Assembly: GCA_963728075.1 (NCBI GenBank)
Contig: CAVSIP010000001.1
Location: forward strand, 496,001 to 560,000
DNA length: 64,000 nucleotides
From: CAVSIP01 sp963728075
Lineage (GTDB): Bacteria > Actinomycetota > Actinomycetes > JAFAQI01 > DASSKL01
Reading direction: 5' to 3'
This document shows, in pieces, positions 35,906 to 44,414 of this stretch. Every line of letters starts with the position of its first letter. Within the stretch, counting starts at the first letter, position 1. The notes below the pieces were generated by a model. The model was not told the DNA's origin. It saw only the letters and a list, made by a program, of their open reading frames with translations, and did no database searches. Made by a program: the position numbers and the translations under genes.

Positions 35906-36415
35906 ATGCCGGACATCTGCGACCTGATCCTCGACGACCACGAGCGCTTCCGCCGCCGGTTCGCCGAGCTCGACAACCGCCGTCGCGACGGTGCGGAGCC
36001 GGACCGCCTGCAGGCGCTGTGGCAGCCGCTGGCCGACCTGCTCGAGACGCACGCCTCCGCCGAGGAGGACATGTTCTACCCGCGCCTGCTCGAGCGCGGC
36101 GACAACGCGGAGGAGGAGACCGAGGACGCCGTCTCCGACCACAACGACATCCGCGAGGCGGTCCGTCGCGCCGCTGGGCAGGAGCCTGGGTCGGCCCCCT
36201 GGTGGCAGGCGGTGCTCGACGCCCGCGAGGAGAACAGCGACCACATGGCGGAGGAGGAGCGCGAGGCTCTCCCGGACTTCCGGGAGAACGTCGCCGACGG
36301 CGTCCGCGACGAGCTGGGGGATCGCTGGCTGGCCTTCCGCCAGGAGCACGCCGGCGCGCGCGGCCTCGACCTCGACCAGGTGGACGTCGAGGAATACGTC
36401 GACCAGCACGGCTAA
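35906..36415 (+). CDS. hemerythrin domain-containing protein
   Basis: A 169-residue all-helical protein of the hemerythrin HHE type. His and Glu residues expected to bind a diiron site appear as DDHERF (near 10-15), THASAEEDMFYP (near 48-59), SDHNDI (near 77-82) and DHMAEEE (near 110-116). Members sense or store O2, NO or iron. The start has GGGAGG at proper distance. No signal peptide. Confidence 0.88.
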   Translation: MPDICDLILDDHERFRRRFAELDNRRRDGAEPDRLQALWQPLADLLETHASAEEDMFYPRLLERGDNAEEETEDAVSDHNDIREAVRRAAGQEPGSAPWWQAVLDAREENSDHMAEEEREALPDFRENVADGVRDELGDRWLAFRQEHAGARGLDLDQVDVEEYVDQHG

Positions 36416-36447
36416 AGGTTTCCCGGAATTGCACCGATGTCATTTCC

Positions 36448-36630
36448 ATGGGCGCAGACTCCTGGGCGCTGCTCAGGGCAGGGGTTCCGCTGACGCTGCT
36501 GCTCGACCTCGCCGACCCGGCGGGCCCGGACTCGGTGGCGATCCTCGCCGCCGAGGGGCTGGCCCGCTCCGACGAGTACGGCATCGACGTCCCGGTGACG
36601 GTCGTGGCCGAGGAGGCGGCCGGCCAGTAG
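36448..36630 (+). CDS. small conserved protein of unknown function
   Basis: A 60-residue acidic protein, MGADSWALLRAGVPLTLLLDLADP..., which resembles a short family I have seen in actinobacteria (one amphipathic helix and an acidic tail). The ATG at 36448 lacks a strong ribosome site. It lies 32 bases after the hemerythrin gene and 28 before the serine hydrolase, and may be co-transcribed with them. Function unknown. Confidence 0.6.
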   Translation: MGADSWALLRAGVPLTLLLDLADPAGPDSVAILAAEGLARSDEYGIDVPVTVVAEEAAGQ

Positions 36631-36658
36631 CGTGCCCCTTCGACTGAAGGAGGCACCC

Positions 36659-37813
36659 GTGTCGGCATCGGTGGGGGACGACGTCTGCGTCCACGGCAGC
36701 TGTACGGAGCGGTTCGCGCCCGTGCGCGAGGCGTTCGCCCGGAACCTGGCCGAGGGCCTCGACGTCGGCGCGTCCGCGGCCGTGGTGGTGGACGGGGAGC
36801 TGGTCGTCGACCTCTGGGGCGGCCACACCGACGAGGCCCGCACCAGCCCGTGGCAGCAGGACACGATCACCAACGTCTGGTCGACGACCAAGACGATGAC
36901 GGCCCTGTGCGCCCTCGTGCTCGCCGACCGCGGGGAGCTGGAGCTGCACGCGCCCGTGGCGCGGTACTGGCCCGAGTTCGCCGCCGCGGGCAAGGGCGAC
37001 GTGGCGGTGCGCCACCTGCTCGGCCACACCGCCGGCCTGTCCGGCTGGGCCGAGCCGATGGCGGTGACCGACCTGTACGACTGGGAGAAGGCCACCTCGC
37101 TGCTCGCCGCGCAGGCGCCCTGGTGGGAGCCCGGGACCGCCTCCGGCTACCACGCCGTGACCCAGGGCTACCTGGTCGGCGAGGTGGTCCGCCGGGTCAC
37201 CGGGGTGTCGGTGGGCCGGTTCTTCGCCGCGGAGGTGGCAGGCCCGCTGTCCGCGGACTTCCACATCGGGCTGCCGGCCGAGCACGACGGCCGGGTGGCG
37301 CCGGTGATCCCCCCGTCGACCGGCCTGTCCTCGGACGCCGACCCGGCGGGGATCCCGATGCGCACGCTCGCCAACCCGCCGCTGCGGGCCGAGGCCTCCT
37401 GGGAGCCGGCCTGGCGGCGCGCGGAGATCCCGGCCGCCGGCGGCCACGGGAACGCGCGTTCGGTCGCGCTGGTGCAGTCGGTGCTCGCGGGCGGCGGGGA
37501 GAGCCGCGGGGTGCGGCTGCTGTCCGACGCCGGGTGCGCGGCGGTGTTCGAGCAGCAGGCGCACGGCACCGACCTCGTGCTCCGCGTCCCGCTGCGGTTC
37601 GGCATGGGCTACGGCCTGCCGTCCGCCGAGGTGCCGATCAGTCCCAACGCGCGGGCCTGCTTCTGGGGTGGCTGGGGCGGCTCGCTCGTGGTCGTCGACC
37701 TCGACGCCCGGATGACCGTCGCGTACGTCATGAACCGGATGGGCGAGGGGACCGTCGGTGACGTGCGCGGTGCGGGCATCGTGCTCGCCGCGTACACCGC
37801 CCTGGCGGCGTAA
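36659..37813 (+). CDS. beta-lactamase family serine hydrolase (EstB-like)
   Basis: A 384-residue class C beta-lactamase-fold protein. The nucleophile motif is STTK (in NVWSTTKTM, near residue 81), the second motif is the Tyr of SGYHAVTQG, and the third motif region is WGGWGGS near 350. These proteins act as esterases or peptidases more often than as true beta-lactamases. There is no signal peptide, so it is probably cytoplasmic and an esterase. GTG 36659 follows GAAGGAGG. Confidence 0.9.
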   Translation: MSASVGDDVCVHGSCTERFAPVREAFARNLAEGLDVGASAAVVVDGELVVDLWGGHTDEARTSPWQQDTITNVWSTTKTMTALCALVLADRGELELHAPVARYWPEFAAAGKGDVAVRHLLGHTAGLSGWAEPMAVTDLYDWEKATSLLAAQAPWWEPGTASGYHAVTQGYLVGEVVRRVTGVSVGRFFAAEVAGPLSADFHIGLPAEHDGRVAPVIPPSTGLSSDADPAGIPMRTLANPPLRAEASWEPAWRRAEIPAAGGHGNARSVALVQSVLAGGGESRGVRLLSDAGCAAVFEQQAHGTDLVLRVPLRFGMGYGLPSAEVPISPNARACFWGGWGGSLVVVDLDARMTVAYVMNRMGEGTVGDVRGAGIVLAAYTALAA

Positions 37814-37829
37814 CCGGTACGGCCGGCGG

Positions 37830-38939
37830 TCAGTCGCCGGCGGCGCCGAGGGCGATCGTCTGGTCGATCTCCTGCCGCCGGGCGTCGAGCTCCGCCCGCA
37901 TCCGGTCGATCTCCTCGGCGATGTCCTCGTCGTTCTTCATCAGCTCGTCGAGGTTGACGCCGGCCATGTCGAGGACGCCCATGTCCGTGTACGCCTTCTG
38001 CACCTTCGGGCCCCACAGGCCGATGTCCTTGACGCACGGCACGATCCGGCCGAACAGCAGCGAGCGGAACATCTGCTGGAACGGGGAGTTCTCCGTCAGC
38101 TTCATGATCTCCTCGACCGGCAGGCCGAGCGTCTCCCACACCTCGCGGCCGCGGAAGCGGTCGCGCATGAGGTAGCAGCCCTCGACGACGAACTCCTCGC
38201 GCTCCTCCCGCTCCTTGGTGGACAGCTCGGCGTAGTAGTCCTTCAGGGCGAGCCGGCCGAACGCGACGTGCCGAGCCTCGTCCTGCATCACGTACGCCAG
38301 CAGCTGCTTGACGAGCTGGTTGGTCGCCATGTCGCGCAGCAGGCCGAACGCGGCGAGTGCGAGCCCCTCGATGAGCACCTGCATGCCGAGGTAGGCGTAG
38401 TCCCACTCCTTGGCGCGCAACGCGTCGTCGAGCAGCTTCGCCAGGTTGTCGTTCATCGGGTAGAGCAGCCCGATCTTCTCCTGCAGCAGGCGGCTGTAGA
38501 CCTCGACGTGGCGGGCCTCGTCCATCGTCTGGGTGGCCGCGTAGAACTTCGAGTCCAGATCCGGCACCGTCTCGACGATGCGCGCGGAGACGACCATGGC
38601 GCCCTGCTCCCCGTGCAGGAACTGGCTGAACGTCCACGCGGTGTTGTGGCGGCGGATCTCCGCCCGCTCGCGCTCGGACATCTTGGCCCAGATGGGGTGC
38701 TCCCGGAGCACGTTCTGCTGCTCGGGCATGCCCGCCGGGTTGTCCGGGTCCACCTCGATCGACCAGTCGATCCGCTTCTGGCCGTCCCACTGCTTGTCCT
38801 TGCCCTTCTGGTACAGGGACAGCAGCCGGTCCCGGCCGTCGTCGTACTCCCACGTGAACGCGGTCGCCCCGCCCTCCATGGGGACGTCCCACGTCGTGGA
38901 GACGTCCACGGGCATGGCGTACTGGTCGCGCGTGGTCAT
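37830..38939 (-). CDS. diiron ferritin-like domain protein (R2-like)
   Basis: A 369-residue helical protein with two DEARH motifs (DEARHVEVYSRL near 142 and DEARHVAFGRL near 222) and acidic residues in HGEQGA and GLALAAF helices, the pattern of a four-helix-bundle diiron carboxylate centre as in ribonucleotide reductase R2-like oxidases and AurF/fatty-acid oxygenases. The exact reaction is not predictable; oxidation of a small or lipid substrate using O2 is likely. Its upstream region carries two inverted repeats (38964-39009) and it is divergent from selA. Confidence 0.82.
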   Translation of the reverse strand: MTTRDQYAMPVDVSTTWDVPMEGGATAFTWEYDDGRDRLLSLYQKGKDKQWDGQKRIDWSIEVDPDNPAGMPEQQNVLREHPIWAKMSERERAEIRRHNTAWTFSQFLHGEQGAMVVSARIVETVPDLDSKFYAATQTMDEARHVEVYSRLLQEKIGLLYPMNDNLAKLLDDALRAKEWDYAYLGMQVLIEGLALAAFGLLRDMATNQLVKQLLAYVMQDEARHVAFGRLALKDYYAELSTKEREEREEFVVEGCYLMRDRFRGREVWETLGLPVEEIMKLTENSPFQQMFRSLLFGRIVPCVKDIGLWGPKVQKAYTDMGVLDMAGVNLDELMKNDEDIAEEIDRMRAELDARRQEIDQTIALGAAGD

Positions 38940-38963
38940 GCAGATCCTCCGGCAGTCGCGGTG

Positions 38964-38976
38964 ATAACCGTGTTAT
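38964..38976. promoter_or_regulatory. inverted repeat ATAAC-cgt-GTTAT
   Basis: A 13-bp palindrome 25 bases upstream of the diiron-protein start. Size and position fit a dimeric repressor (TetR or GntR type) operator. Confidence 0.5.
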
Positions 38977-38984
38977 GCCGAGGG

Positions 38985-39009
38985 TTGACACTGCAGGCGC
39001 TCGTGTCAA
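38985..39009. promoter_or_regulatory. inverted repeat TTGACAC-N11-GTGTCAA
   Basis: Arms 38985-38991 and 39003-39009 are exact complements in the gap between the divergent diiron gene and selA. It may be an operator acting on either gene; the arm TTGACA alone also looks like a -35 box. Confidence 0.5.
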
Positions 39010-39015
39010 GGCTCG

Positions 39016-39021
39016 TACGCT
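39016..39021 (+). promoter_or_regulatory. -10 box of leaderless selA promoter
   Basis: TACGCT ends 6 nt before GTG 39028, the spacing seen at other leaderless genes here. Confidence 0.4.
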
Positions 39022-39027
39022 GCACCC

Positions 39028-40335
39028 GTGGCCACCGACGACGTACGCCGCCGGGTTCCCCGTACGGACCTCGTGCTGGCCGACCCCCGGCTGGTCGCGG
39101 CGCACGAGCGGCTCGGCCGCGCGGCGGTGAAGGCGGCCGTCACGGCCGCCCAGGACGCCGCGCGCCGGGGCGAGATCGCGCCGGAGGACGTGGCCGATGC
39201 CGCGGTCGCCGCGTTGCCGCCGCTGGCCACCGGGCTGCAGCCGGTCCTCAACGCCACCGGGGTCGTGCTGCACACGAACCTGGGCCGGGCACCGCTGTCC
39301 GGACCGGCGGTCGACGCGCTGGCCGTGGCCGCGGGCTACGTCGACGTCGAGTACGACGTCGCGAGCGGGCAGCGGTCCCGGCGCGGGCGCGGCGCGCTCG
39401 ACGCGCTGCGGGAGGCCGTCCCGGCAGCCGGGGACGTGCACGTGGTCAACAACGGCGCGGCGGCCCTCGTGCTGGCCGCCACGGCCCTCGGCGCCGGCCG
39501 CGAGATCGTCGTGAGCCGGGGCGAGATGGTGGAGATCGGTGACGGCTTCCGGCTACCGGACCTGCTCGCGTCCACCGGGGCCCGGCTGCGCGAGGTCGGG
39601 ACCACCAACCGCACCACCCTCGCGGACTACCGCTCGGCCCTCGGCCCGGACACCGGCTTCGTGCTCAAGGTCCACCCGTCGAACTTCCGCGTGACCGGCT
39701 TCACCTCGGAGGTGCCCGTGCGCGACCTCGCGGGGCTCGGCGTCCCGGTGGTCGCGGACATCGGCTCCGGCCTGCTCACCCCCGACCCGCTGCTGCCGGA
39801 CGAGCCGGACGCGACCTCGTGGCTGCAGGCGGGCGCGGACCTCGTCACGGCCAGCGGGGACAAGCTGCTCGGTGGGCCGCAGGCGGGGCTGCTGCTCGGC
39901 CGGGCCGACCTGGTCACCCGCCTGCGCCGCCACCCGCTGGCGCGGGCGCTGCGCGTCGACAAGCTGACCATTGCGGCGCTGGAGGCGACCCTGCGCGGGC
40001 CCGCCACCCCCACGTACGCCGCGCTGCACGCCGACCCTGCGGTGCTGCGCGTGCGTGCGGAGCGGCTCGCCGAGGCGCTGGTCGCCGCCGGCCTGGACGC
40101 GGCCGTGCAGCCCTCCGACGGGGCGGTCGGCGGTGGCGGGGCCCCTGGGCTGGTACTGGCCGGCTGGGCCGTCAGCCTGCCGCCGGCGTACGCCGACGCA
40201 CTGCGGGCCGGGAACCCCTGCGTCGTGGCCCGCATCGAGCGGGACCGCTGCCTGCTCGACCTGCGCTGCGTCCCGCCGGACCGGGACGACACGGTGCGTG
40301 CCGCCGTGCTCGCCGTCGCGGCGGCCGCCCCGTGA
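39028..40335 (+). CDS. selA: L-seryl-tRNA(Sec) selenium transferase SelA
   Basis: A 435-residue PLP enzyme that converts Ser-tRNA(Sec) to Sec-tRNA(Sec) with selenophosphate. The PLP lysine is Lys279 in TASGDKLLGGPQAG; TGVVLHTNLGRAPL near 77-90 and VVNNGAAALVLAA are further family blocks. The length is close to the bacterial norm (about 460). It starts with GTG shortly after a TACGCT box. The stop shares one base with the selB start (TGATG), so selA and selB are translated together. Confidence 0.97.
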   Translation: MATDDVRRRVPRTDLVLADPRLVAAHERLGRAAVKAAVTAAQDAARRGEIAPEDVADAAVAALPPLATGLQPVLNATGVVLHTNLGRAPLSGPAVDALAVAAGYVDVEYDVASGQRSRRGRGALDALREAVPAAGDVHVVNNGAAALVLAATALGAGREIVVSRGEMVEIGDGFRLPDLLASTGARLREVGTTNRTTLADYRSALGPDTGFVLKVHPSNFRVTGFTSEVPVRDLAGLGVPVVADIGSGLLTPDPLLPDEPDATSWLQAGADLVTASGDKLLGGPQAGLLLGRADLVTRLRRHPLARALRVDKLTIAALEATLRGPATPTYAALHADPAVLRVRAERLAEALVAAGLDAAVQPSDGAVGGGGAPGLVLAGWAVSLPPAYADALRAGNPCVVARIERDRCLLDLRCVPPDRDDTVRAAVLAVAAAAP

Positions 40336-42116
40336 TGCACGTCGTCGCCACCGCGGGGCACGTCGACCACGGCAAGTCCACGCTCGTCCGGGCCCTCACC
40401 GGCATGGAGCCCGACCGGTGGGCGGAGGAGCGCCGGCGCGGCATGACGATCGACCTCGGGTTCGCCTGGACCACGCTGTCGTCGGGCCGGACGGTGGCGT
40501 TCGTCGACGTCCCCGGGCACGCGAGGTTCGTCGCCAACATGCTGGCGGGCGTCGGCCCCGTACCGGCGGTCATGGTCGTCGTCGCCGCGGACGAGGGCTG
40601 GCGCCAGCAGACCGCTGAGCACGTGGCCGCCGTCGACGCGCTCGGCGTCGAGCACGGCCTGCTCGTCGTCACCCGCGCCGACCTCGCCGAGCCGCAGCCG
40701 GTGCTTGCGGACGCCCGCTCCCGGCTGGCCCGGACGTCCCTCGGTGACGTGCCGGCTGTGGCGGTGAGCGGGGTCACCGGAGAGGGTATGGACGACCTGC
40801 GCCGCGCGCTCGACGACATGGTCACGGCCCTGCCGGAGCCGCGTACCGACGGGGCCGTGCGGTTGTGGGTCGACCGGGCCTTCACCGTCCGGGGCAGCGG
40901 CACGATCGTCACCGGAACCCTGGGCGGCGGGACGCTGCGCACCGGGGACGAGCTGGCCGTCGCCCCGGGGGAGCTGACCGTACGGGTGCGCGGGCTGCAG
41001 TCGCTGAAGACCGCTGCGGAGGAGGTGCGGGCGGTCGCCCGGGTGGCGGTGAACCTGCGTGGTGTCGCCGTGGAGGAGGTCCCGCGAGGAACCGCGCTGG
41101 TCACCCCCGGCGCCTGGACGACGACGGACACGCTCGACGTACGGCTCGGTGCGGAGGTCGGGGACCTGCCGGCCGAGCTGCTGCTGCACGTCGGCTCGGC
41201 CGCCGTCACCGCGCTCGTCCGGCCGCTCGGCGGCGACCTGCTGCGGCTGCGGCTGGTACGTCCGCTGCCGCTGCGGCCGGGTGACCGCGCGCTGCTGCGC
41301 GACCCGGGGCGGCACCTGGTGGTGGGCGGGGTCTCCGTGCTCGACGTCAGGCCGCCCGCCCTGCGCCGCCGCGGGGCCGCGGCAGCCCGCGCGCGGGAGC
41401 TGGCGGACGTGGCTGCCGGCCCCGACGCGGCCGGCGAGGTGCAGCGGCGCGGGGTCGTCCGGCTCGACGAGCTCGCCGCGATGGGGGCCGGCGACCCCGG
41501 CGCCGCGGTCGTGCAGGTGGCGGGGTGGTGCGTCGCGCCGGCCGTCTGGCAGCGGTGGGGGGAGCGGCTGCGTACGGAGGTGGCGCGGCACGCCGAGGAG
41601 CACCCGCTGGAGGCCGGGCTGCCCGTGGAGGCGGCCCGCCGCGCGCTGGACGTGCCCGACGCCCGGGTGCTCGCCGGTCTGGCAACCGCGGACGAGACCC
41701 TGGAGACCGCGGACGGGCGGGTGCGCCGCCGGGGCAGCGGCGCCCGGCTGCCCGAGCCGGTGGAGCGCGCGCTGGCCGGTATCACCGCACGCCTGGCCGC
41801 CGACCCGTTCGCGGCGCCCGAGGCGGGCGACCTGACCGCGCAGGGGCTCACCGCGCCCATGCTCGCCGCAGCCTGCCGTGCGGGACGCCTGGTCCGGGTG
41901 GGGGAGGGTGTGTTCCTGCTGCCGGACGCGGTGAACGAGGCCGTACGCCGGCTCGCCGCGCTGCCCCAGCCGTTCACGGCCAGCCAGGCCCGGCAGGCGC
42001 TGGAGACGACCCGCCGGGTGGCGATCCCGTTGCTCGAGCACCTCGACGCCGCCCGCCGGACCCGCCGTCTGGACGGCGCCCTTCGCGAGGTCGTAGAGAC
42101 GGGACGTCCCGGGTAG
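40335..42116 (+). CDS. selB: selenocysteine-specific translation elongation factor SelB
   Basis: A 593-residue GTPase that brings Sec-tRNA(Sec) to UGA codons carrying a SECIS. G-motifs: GHVDHGKS (8-15), DVPGH near 65, and TRAD in place of NKxD. EF-Tu-like domains II and III run to about 340. The C-terminal region has winged-helix repeats (LEAGLPVEAARRALDV..., FTASQARQALETTRRVAIPLLEHLD) that bind the SECIS hairpin. It is coupled to selA and followed 10 bases later by moaA. Confidence 0.97.
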   Translation: MHVVATAGHVDHGKSTLVRALTGMEPDRWAEERRRGMTIDLGFAWTTLSSGRTVAFVDVPGHARFVANMLAGVGPVPAVMVVVAADEGWRQQTAEHVAAVDALGVEHGLLVVTRADLAEPQPVLADARSRLARTSLGDVPAVAVSGVTGEGMDDLRRALDDMVTALPEPRTDGAVRLWVDRAFTVRGSGTIVTGTLGGGTLRTGDELAVAPGELTVRVRGLQSLKTAAEEVRAVARVAVNLRGVAVEEVPRGTALVTPGAWTTTDTLDVRLGAEVGDLPAELLLHVGSAAVTALVRPLGGDLLRLRLVRPLPLRPGDRALLRDPGRHLVVGGVSVLDVRPPALRRRGAAAARARELADVAAGPDAAGEVQRRGVVRLDELAAMGAGDPGAAVVQVAGWCVAPAVWQRWGERLRTEVARHAEEHPLEAGLPVEAARRALDVPDARVLAGLATADETLETADGRVRRRGSGARLPEPVERALAGITARLAADPFAAPEAGDLTAQGLTAPMLAAACRAGRLVRVGEGVFLLPDAVNEAVRRLAALPQPFTASQARQALETTRRVAIPLLEHLDAARRTRRLDGALREVVETGRPG

Positions 42117-42119
42117 GCT
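42114..42119 (+). promoter_or_regulatory. -10 box of leaderless moaA promoter
   Basis: TAGGCT overlaps the end of selB and lies 7 nt before GTG 42127, so moaA can probably be transcribed on its own. Confidence 0.4.
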
Positions 42120-42126
42120 CAGGCGG

Positions 42127-43113
42127 GTGAGCGTCCTCGTCGACACCTTCGGGCGGGTCCACACGGACCTGCGCGTGTCGCTGACGGACCGCTGCAACCT
42201 GCGCTGCCAGTACTGCATGCCGCCGGAGGGGCTGGACTGGCTGCCCGGCGACGACGTGCTCACCGACGACGAGGTGGTCCGGCTGGTCCGGGTCGGCGTC
42301 GGGCTCGGCGTACGCGAGGTCCGCTTCACCGGAGGCGAGCCACTGCTGCGGCGCGGGCTGGTCGACATCGTCCGCCGCGTGGGCGAGCTCCGGCCGCGAC
42401 CCGAGCTGTCGCTCACCACCAACGGCATCGGTCTCGAGCGCGTCGCCGGCGCACTAGCCGAGGCCGGGCTGGACCGCATCAACGTCAGCCTCGACACGCT
42501 GCGCCCGGACGTCTTCCGGCGGCTGGCCCGCCGCGACCGGCTCGAGGACGTGCTCGCAGGCCTGCGGGCGGCCGCCGCCGAGGGGCTCGCGCCGGTGAAG
42601 GTCAACGCCGTGCTCATGCGCGGCGTCAACGACGACGAGGCGGCGCCGCTGCTGGAGTACTGCCTCGAGCACGGTTACGAGCTGCGCTTCATCGAGCAGA
42701 TGCCGCTGGACGCCCAGCACGCCTGGGACCGCAGCCAGATGGTCTCGGCCGAGGAGATCCTCGCGCGGCTGGAGGCCCGGTTCGCCCTCACCGCAGCCCC
42801 CGGCCGGGGCAGTGCGCCGGCGGAGAGCTGGTACGTCGACGGCGGCCCGGCCAAGGTCGGGGTGATCGCCAGCGTGACGCGGCCGTTCTGCTCGGCGTGC
42901 GACCGCGTCCGCCTCACCGCCGACGGCCAGGTGCGCAACTGCCTGTTCGCGCGGGAGGAGTCGGACCTGCGGGGCCCGATGCGTGCGGGTGCGACCGACG
43001 CCGAGCTCGCCACCCGGTGGCGGGCCGCGGTGATGGCGAAGAAGCCGGGGCACGGCATCGACGACCCGACCTTCCTGCAGCCGGACCGGCCGATGTCCGC
43101 CATCGGCGGATGA
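42127..43113 (+). CDS. moaA: GTP 3',8-cyclase MoaA
   Basis: A 328-residue radical SAM enzyme for the first step of molybdenum cofactor synthesis. The radical SAM cluster is CNLRCQYC (Cys23, Cys27, Cys30); the C-terminal GTP-binding cluster uses Cys255, Cys258 and Cys272 (FCSACDRVRL, VRNC). The C-terminal double glycine (SAIGG) needed for activity is present. The next gene mobA begins inside its stop region (ATGA overlap), and a Mo-dependent selenoenzyme such as formate dehydrogenase would use both products. Confidence 0.97.
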   Translation: MSVLVDTFGRVHTDLRVSLTDRCNLRCQYCMPPEGLDWLPGDDVLTDDEVVRLVRVGVGLGVREVRFTGGEPLLRRGLVDIVRRVGELRPRPELSLTTNGIGLERVAGALAEAGLDRINVSLDTLRPDVFRRLARRDRLEDVLAGLRAAAAEGLAPVKVNAVLMRGVNDDEAAPLLEYCLEHGYELRFIEQMPLDAQHAWDRSQMVSAEEILARLEARFALTAAPGRGSAPAESWYVDGGPAKVGVIASVTRPFCSACDRVRLTADGQVRNCLFAREESDLRGPMRAGATDAELATRWRAAVMAKKPGHGIDDPTFLQPDRPMSAIGG

Positions 43114-43679
43114 GGGCATCGGCGTACGACGCGATCGTCCTCGCCGGCGGCGCCGCCCAGCGGTTCGGCGGGCGCGACAAGCTCCTGGCCGACGTCGCCG
43201 GCGTGCCCCTGCTGCACACGGTCGTCGAGGCGGTGGCGCAGGCGGGCACGACGGTCGTCGTCGGGCCCGAACGGCCGCTGCCTCGGCCGGTGGTCTGGAC
43301 CCGTGAGGACCCGCCCGGCGGCGGCCCGGCGGCGGGGGTGGCGGCCGCGCTGCCGCTGGTGACGGCCGAGTGGGTGGCCGTGCTGGCCGGAGACCTGCCG
43401 TTCCTGGAGCCGCTTCACGTGGGGCACCTGCTGGACACCGCGCAGCGGGCGGACGGTGCCGTGCTGGTCGACGGCGACGGCCGGGAGCAGTGGCTGGCCG
43501 GGGTGTGGCGTACGGCTGCGCTGCGGGCGTTGCCGTGGGCCGCGGGGCAGTCCGTACGCCGGCTGGCCGGGCCGCTGCGCCCGTACCGGTGCGCCTGGGG
43601 CAGCGGCCTGCCCCCGTGGCGCGACGTGGACACGAGAGCCGACCTGGACGAGGCGAGGAGCCTGAGTGAGCACGCTTGA
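43110..43679 (+). CDS. mobA: molybdenum cofactor guanylyltransferase MobA
   Basis: A 189-residue nucleotidyltransferase that attaches GMP to molybdopterin. The signature LAGGAAQRFGGRDKLLADV near residues 11-29 binds GTP, and the later VLAGDLPFLEP provides the metal-binding Asp. The length fits MobA. It overlaps moaA by 4 bases and the following DUF6457 gene by 14 bases, a tightly packed Mo-cofactor operon. Confidence 0.92.
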   Translation: MRASAYDAIVLAGGAAQRFGGRDKLLADVAGVPLLHTVVEAVAQAGTTVVVGPERPLPRPVVWTREDPPGGGPAAGVAAALPLVTAEWVAVLAGDLPFLEPLHVGHLLDTAQRADGAVLVDGDGREQWLAGVWRTAALRALPWAAGQSVRRLAGPLRPYRCAWGSGLPPWRDVDTRADLDEARSLSEHA

Positions 43680-43914
43680 CGACTGGCTGGAGACGGTGAC
43701 GAAGGCGCTCGGCCTGGAGGCCGAGGTCGACCGGGACCTGCTGCTCGACGTGGCCCGCGAGGTCGCCCACGGCGTGGCCCGGCCCGCCGCCCCGCTGACG
43801 ACGTTCCTCGTCGGCCTCGCCGCCGGGCAGGCGGGCGGGTCGGCCGCTGACGTGCGCGCCGCGGCTGAGCGGGTGGCGGCGCTGGCGCAGGGCTACTCGC
43901 CGAGCGGGGACTGA
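43666..43914 (+). CDS. DUF6457 domain protein
   Basis: An 82-residue helical protein. The sequence LDDWLETVTKALGLEAEVDRDLLLDVAREVAHGVARPAAPLTTFLVGLAAG is the pattern of DUF6457 proteins, which usually lie beside mobA in actinobacteria. It starts with GTG inside the mobA coding region. It could assist MobA or formate dehydrogenase maturation; the function is not known. Its 3' end overlaps the convergent small gene by 22 bases. Confidence 0.85.
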   Translation: MSTLDDWLETVTKALGLEAEVDRDLLLDVAREVAHGVARPAAPLTTFLVGLAAGQAGGSAADVRAAAERVAALAQGYSPSGD

Positions 43915-44105
43915 AAGGCGTCCACGCGGCGCAGGAAGCCCCGCGCGGACAGGAACTGCGCGAGCGAGTCGCGGTGGTCGTCACAGGCGAGCCAGACCTT
44001 CTCGCGCTCCGGGGTGTGCACCCGCGGGTTGTTCCAGACCAGTGACCACCGCGCGTCCGTACGGCAGCCCTTCGCGGAGCAGGTGGCCGTCCTCTCGCCG
44101 GTCAT
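43893..44105 (-). CDS. small Cys-containing protein, actinobacterial family
   Basis: A 70-residue protein, MTGERTATCSAKGCRTDARWSLVWNN... with Cys-x4-Cys at 9-14 and a CDDH pair near residue 41, probably a small zinc-binding fold. Similar proteins are labelled 'acetone carboxylase' in databases, apparently without basis. ATG 44105 is chosen because the conserved part begins there. It is divergent from the dodecin gene. Confidence 0.7.
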   Translation of the reverse strand: MTGERTATCSAKGCRTDARWSLVWNNPRVHTPEREKVWLACDDHRDSLAQFLSARGFLRRVDAFQSPLGE

Positions 44106-44174
44106 GCGCCTGAGTCTGCCGGGCGGGCGGCGTGATACCAAAGCCGCGTCCGTAGCGACTGACAGGAGACGAGC

Positions 44175-44393
44175 GTGGCCGAGAACCGTACGTACGGCGT
44201 GACCGAGATCGTGGGGACGTCCACGGAGGGGATCCAGCAGGCGGTGCGCAACGGCGTCGACCGCGCCTCGCGCACGGTCCGCAACCTGGACTGGTTCGAG
44301 GTCACCGAGATCCGCGGCCACGTCGAGGGCGGCGCGGTCGCCCACTTCCAGGTCACGATGAAGGTCGGCTTCCGGATCGAGGAGCCGGCCTAG
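44175..44393 (+). CDS. dodecin family flavin-binding protein
   Basis: A 72-residue dodecin. The family pattern is complete: YGVTEIVGTSTEGIQQAVRNGVDRASRTVRNLDWFEVTEIRG, with Trp38 stacking on flavin and the C-terminal strands GGAVAHFQVTMKVGF. Dodecins form dodecamers that store or buffer riboflavin, FMN or CoA. GTG 44175 has GGAGACGAGC just upstream. Confidence 0.93.
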   Translation: MAENRTYGVTEIVGTSTEGIQQAVRNGVDRASRTVRNLDWFEVTEIRGHVEGGAVAHFQVTMKVGFRIEEPA

Positions 44394-44414
44394 CGGATGC
44401 AGCCGGCCCGGCGG

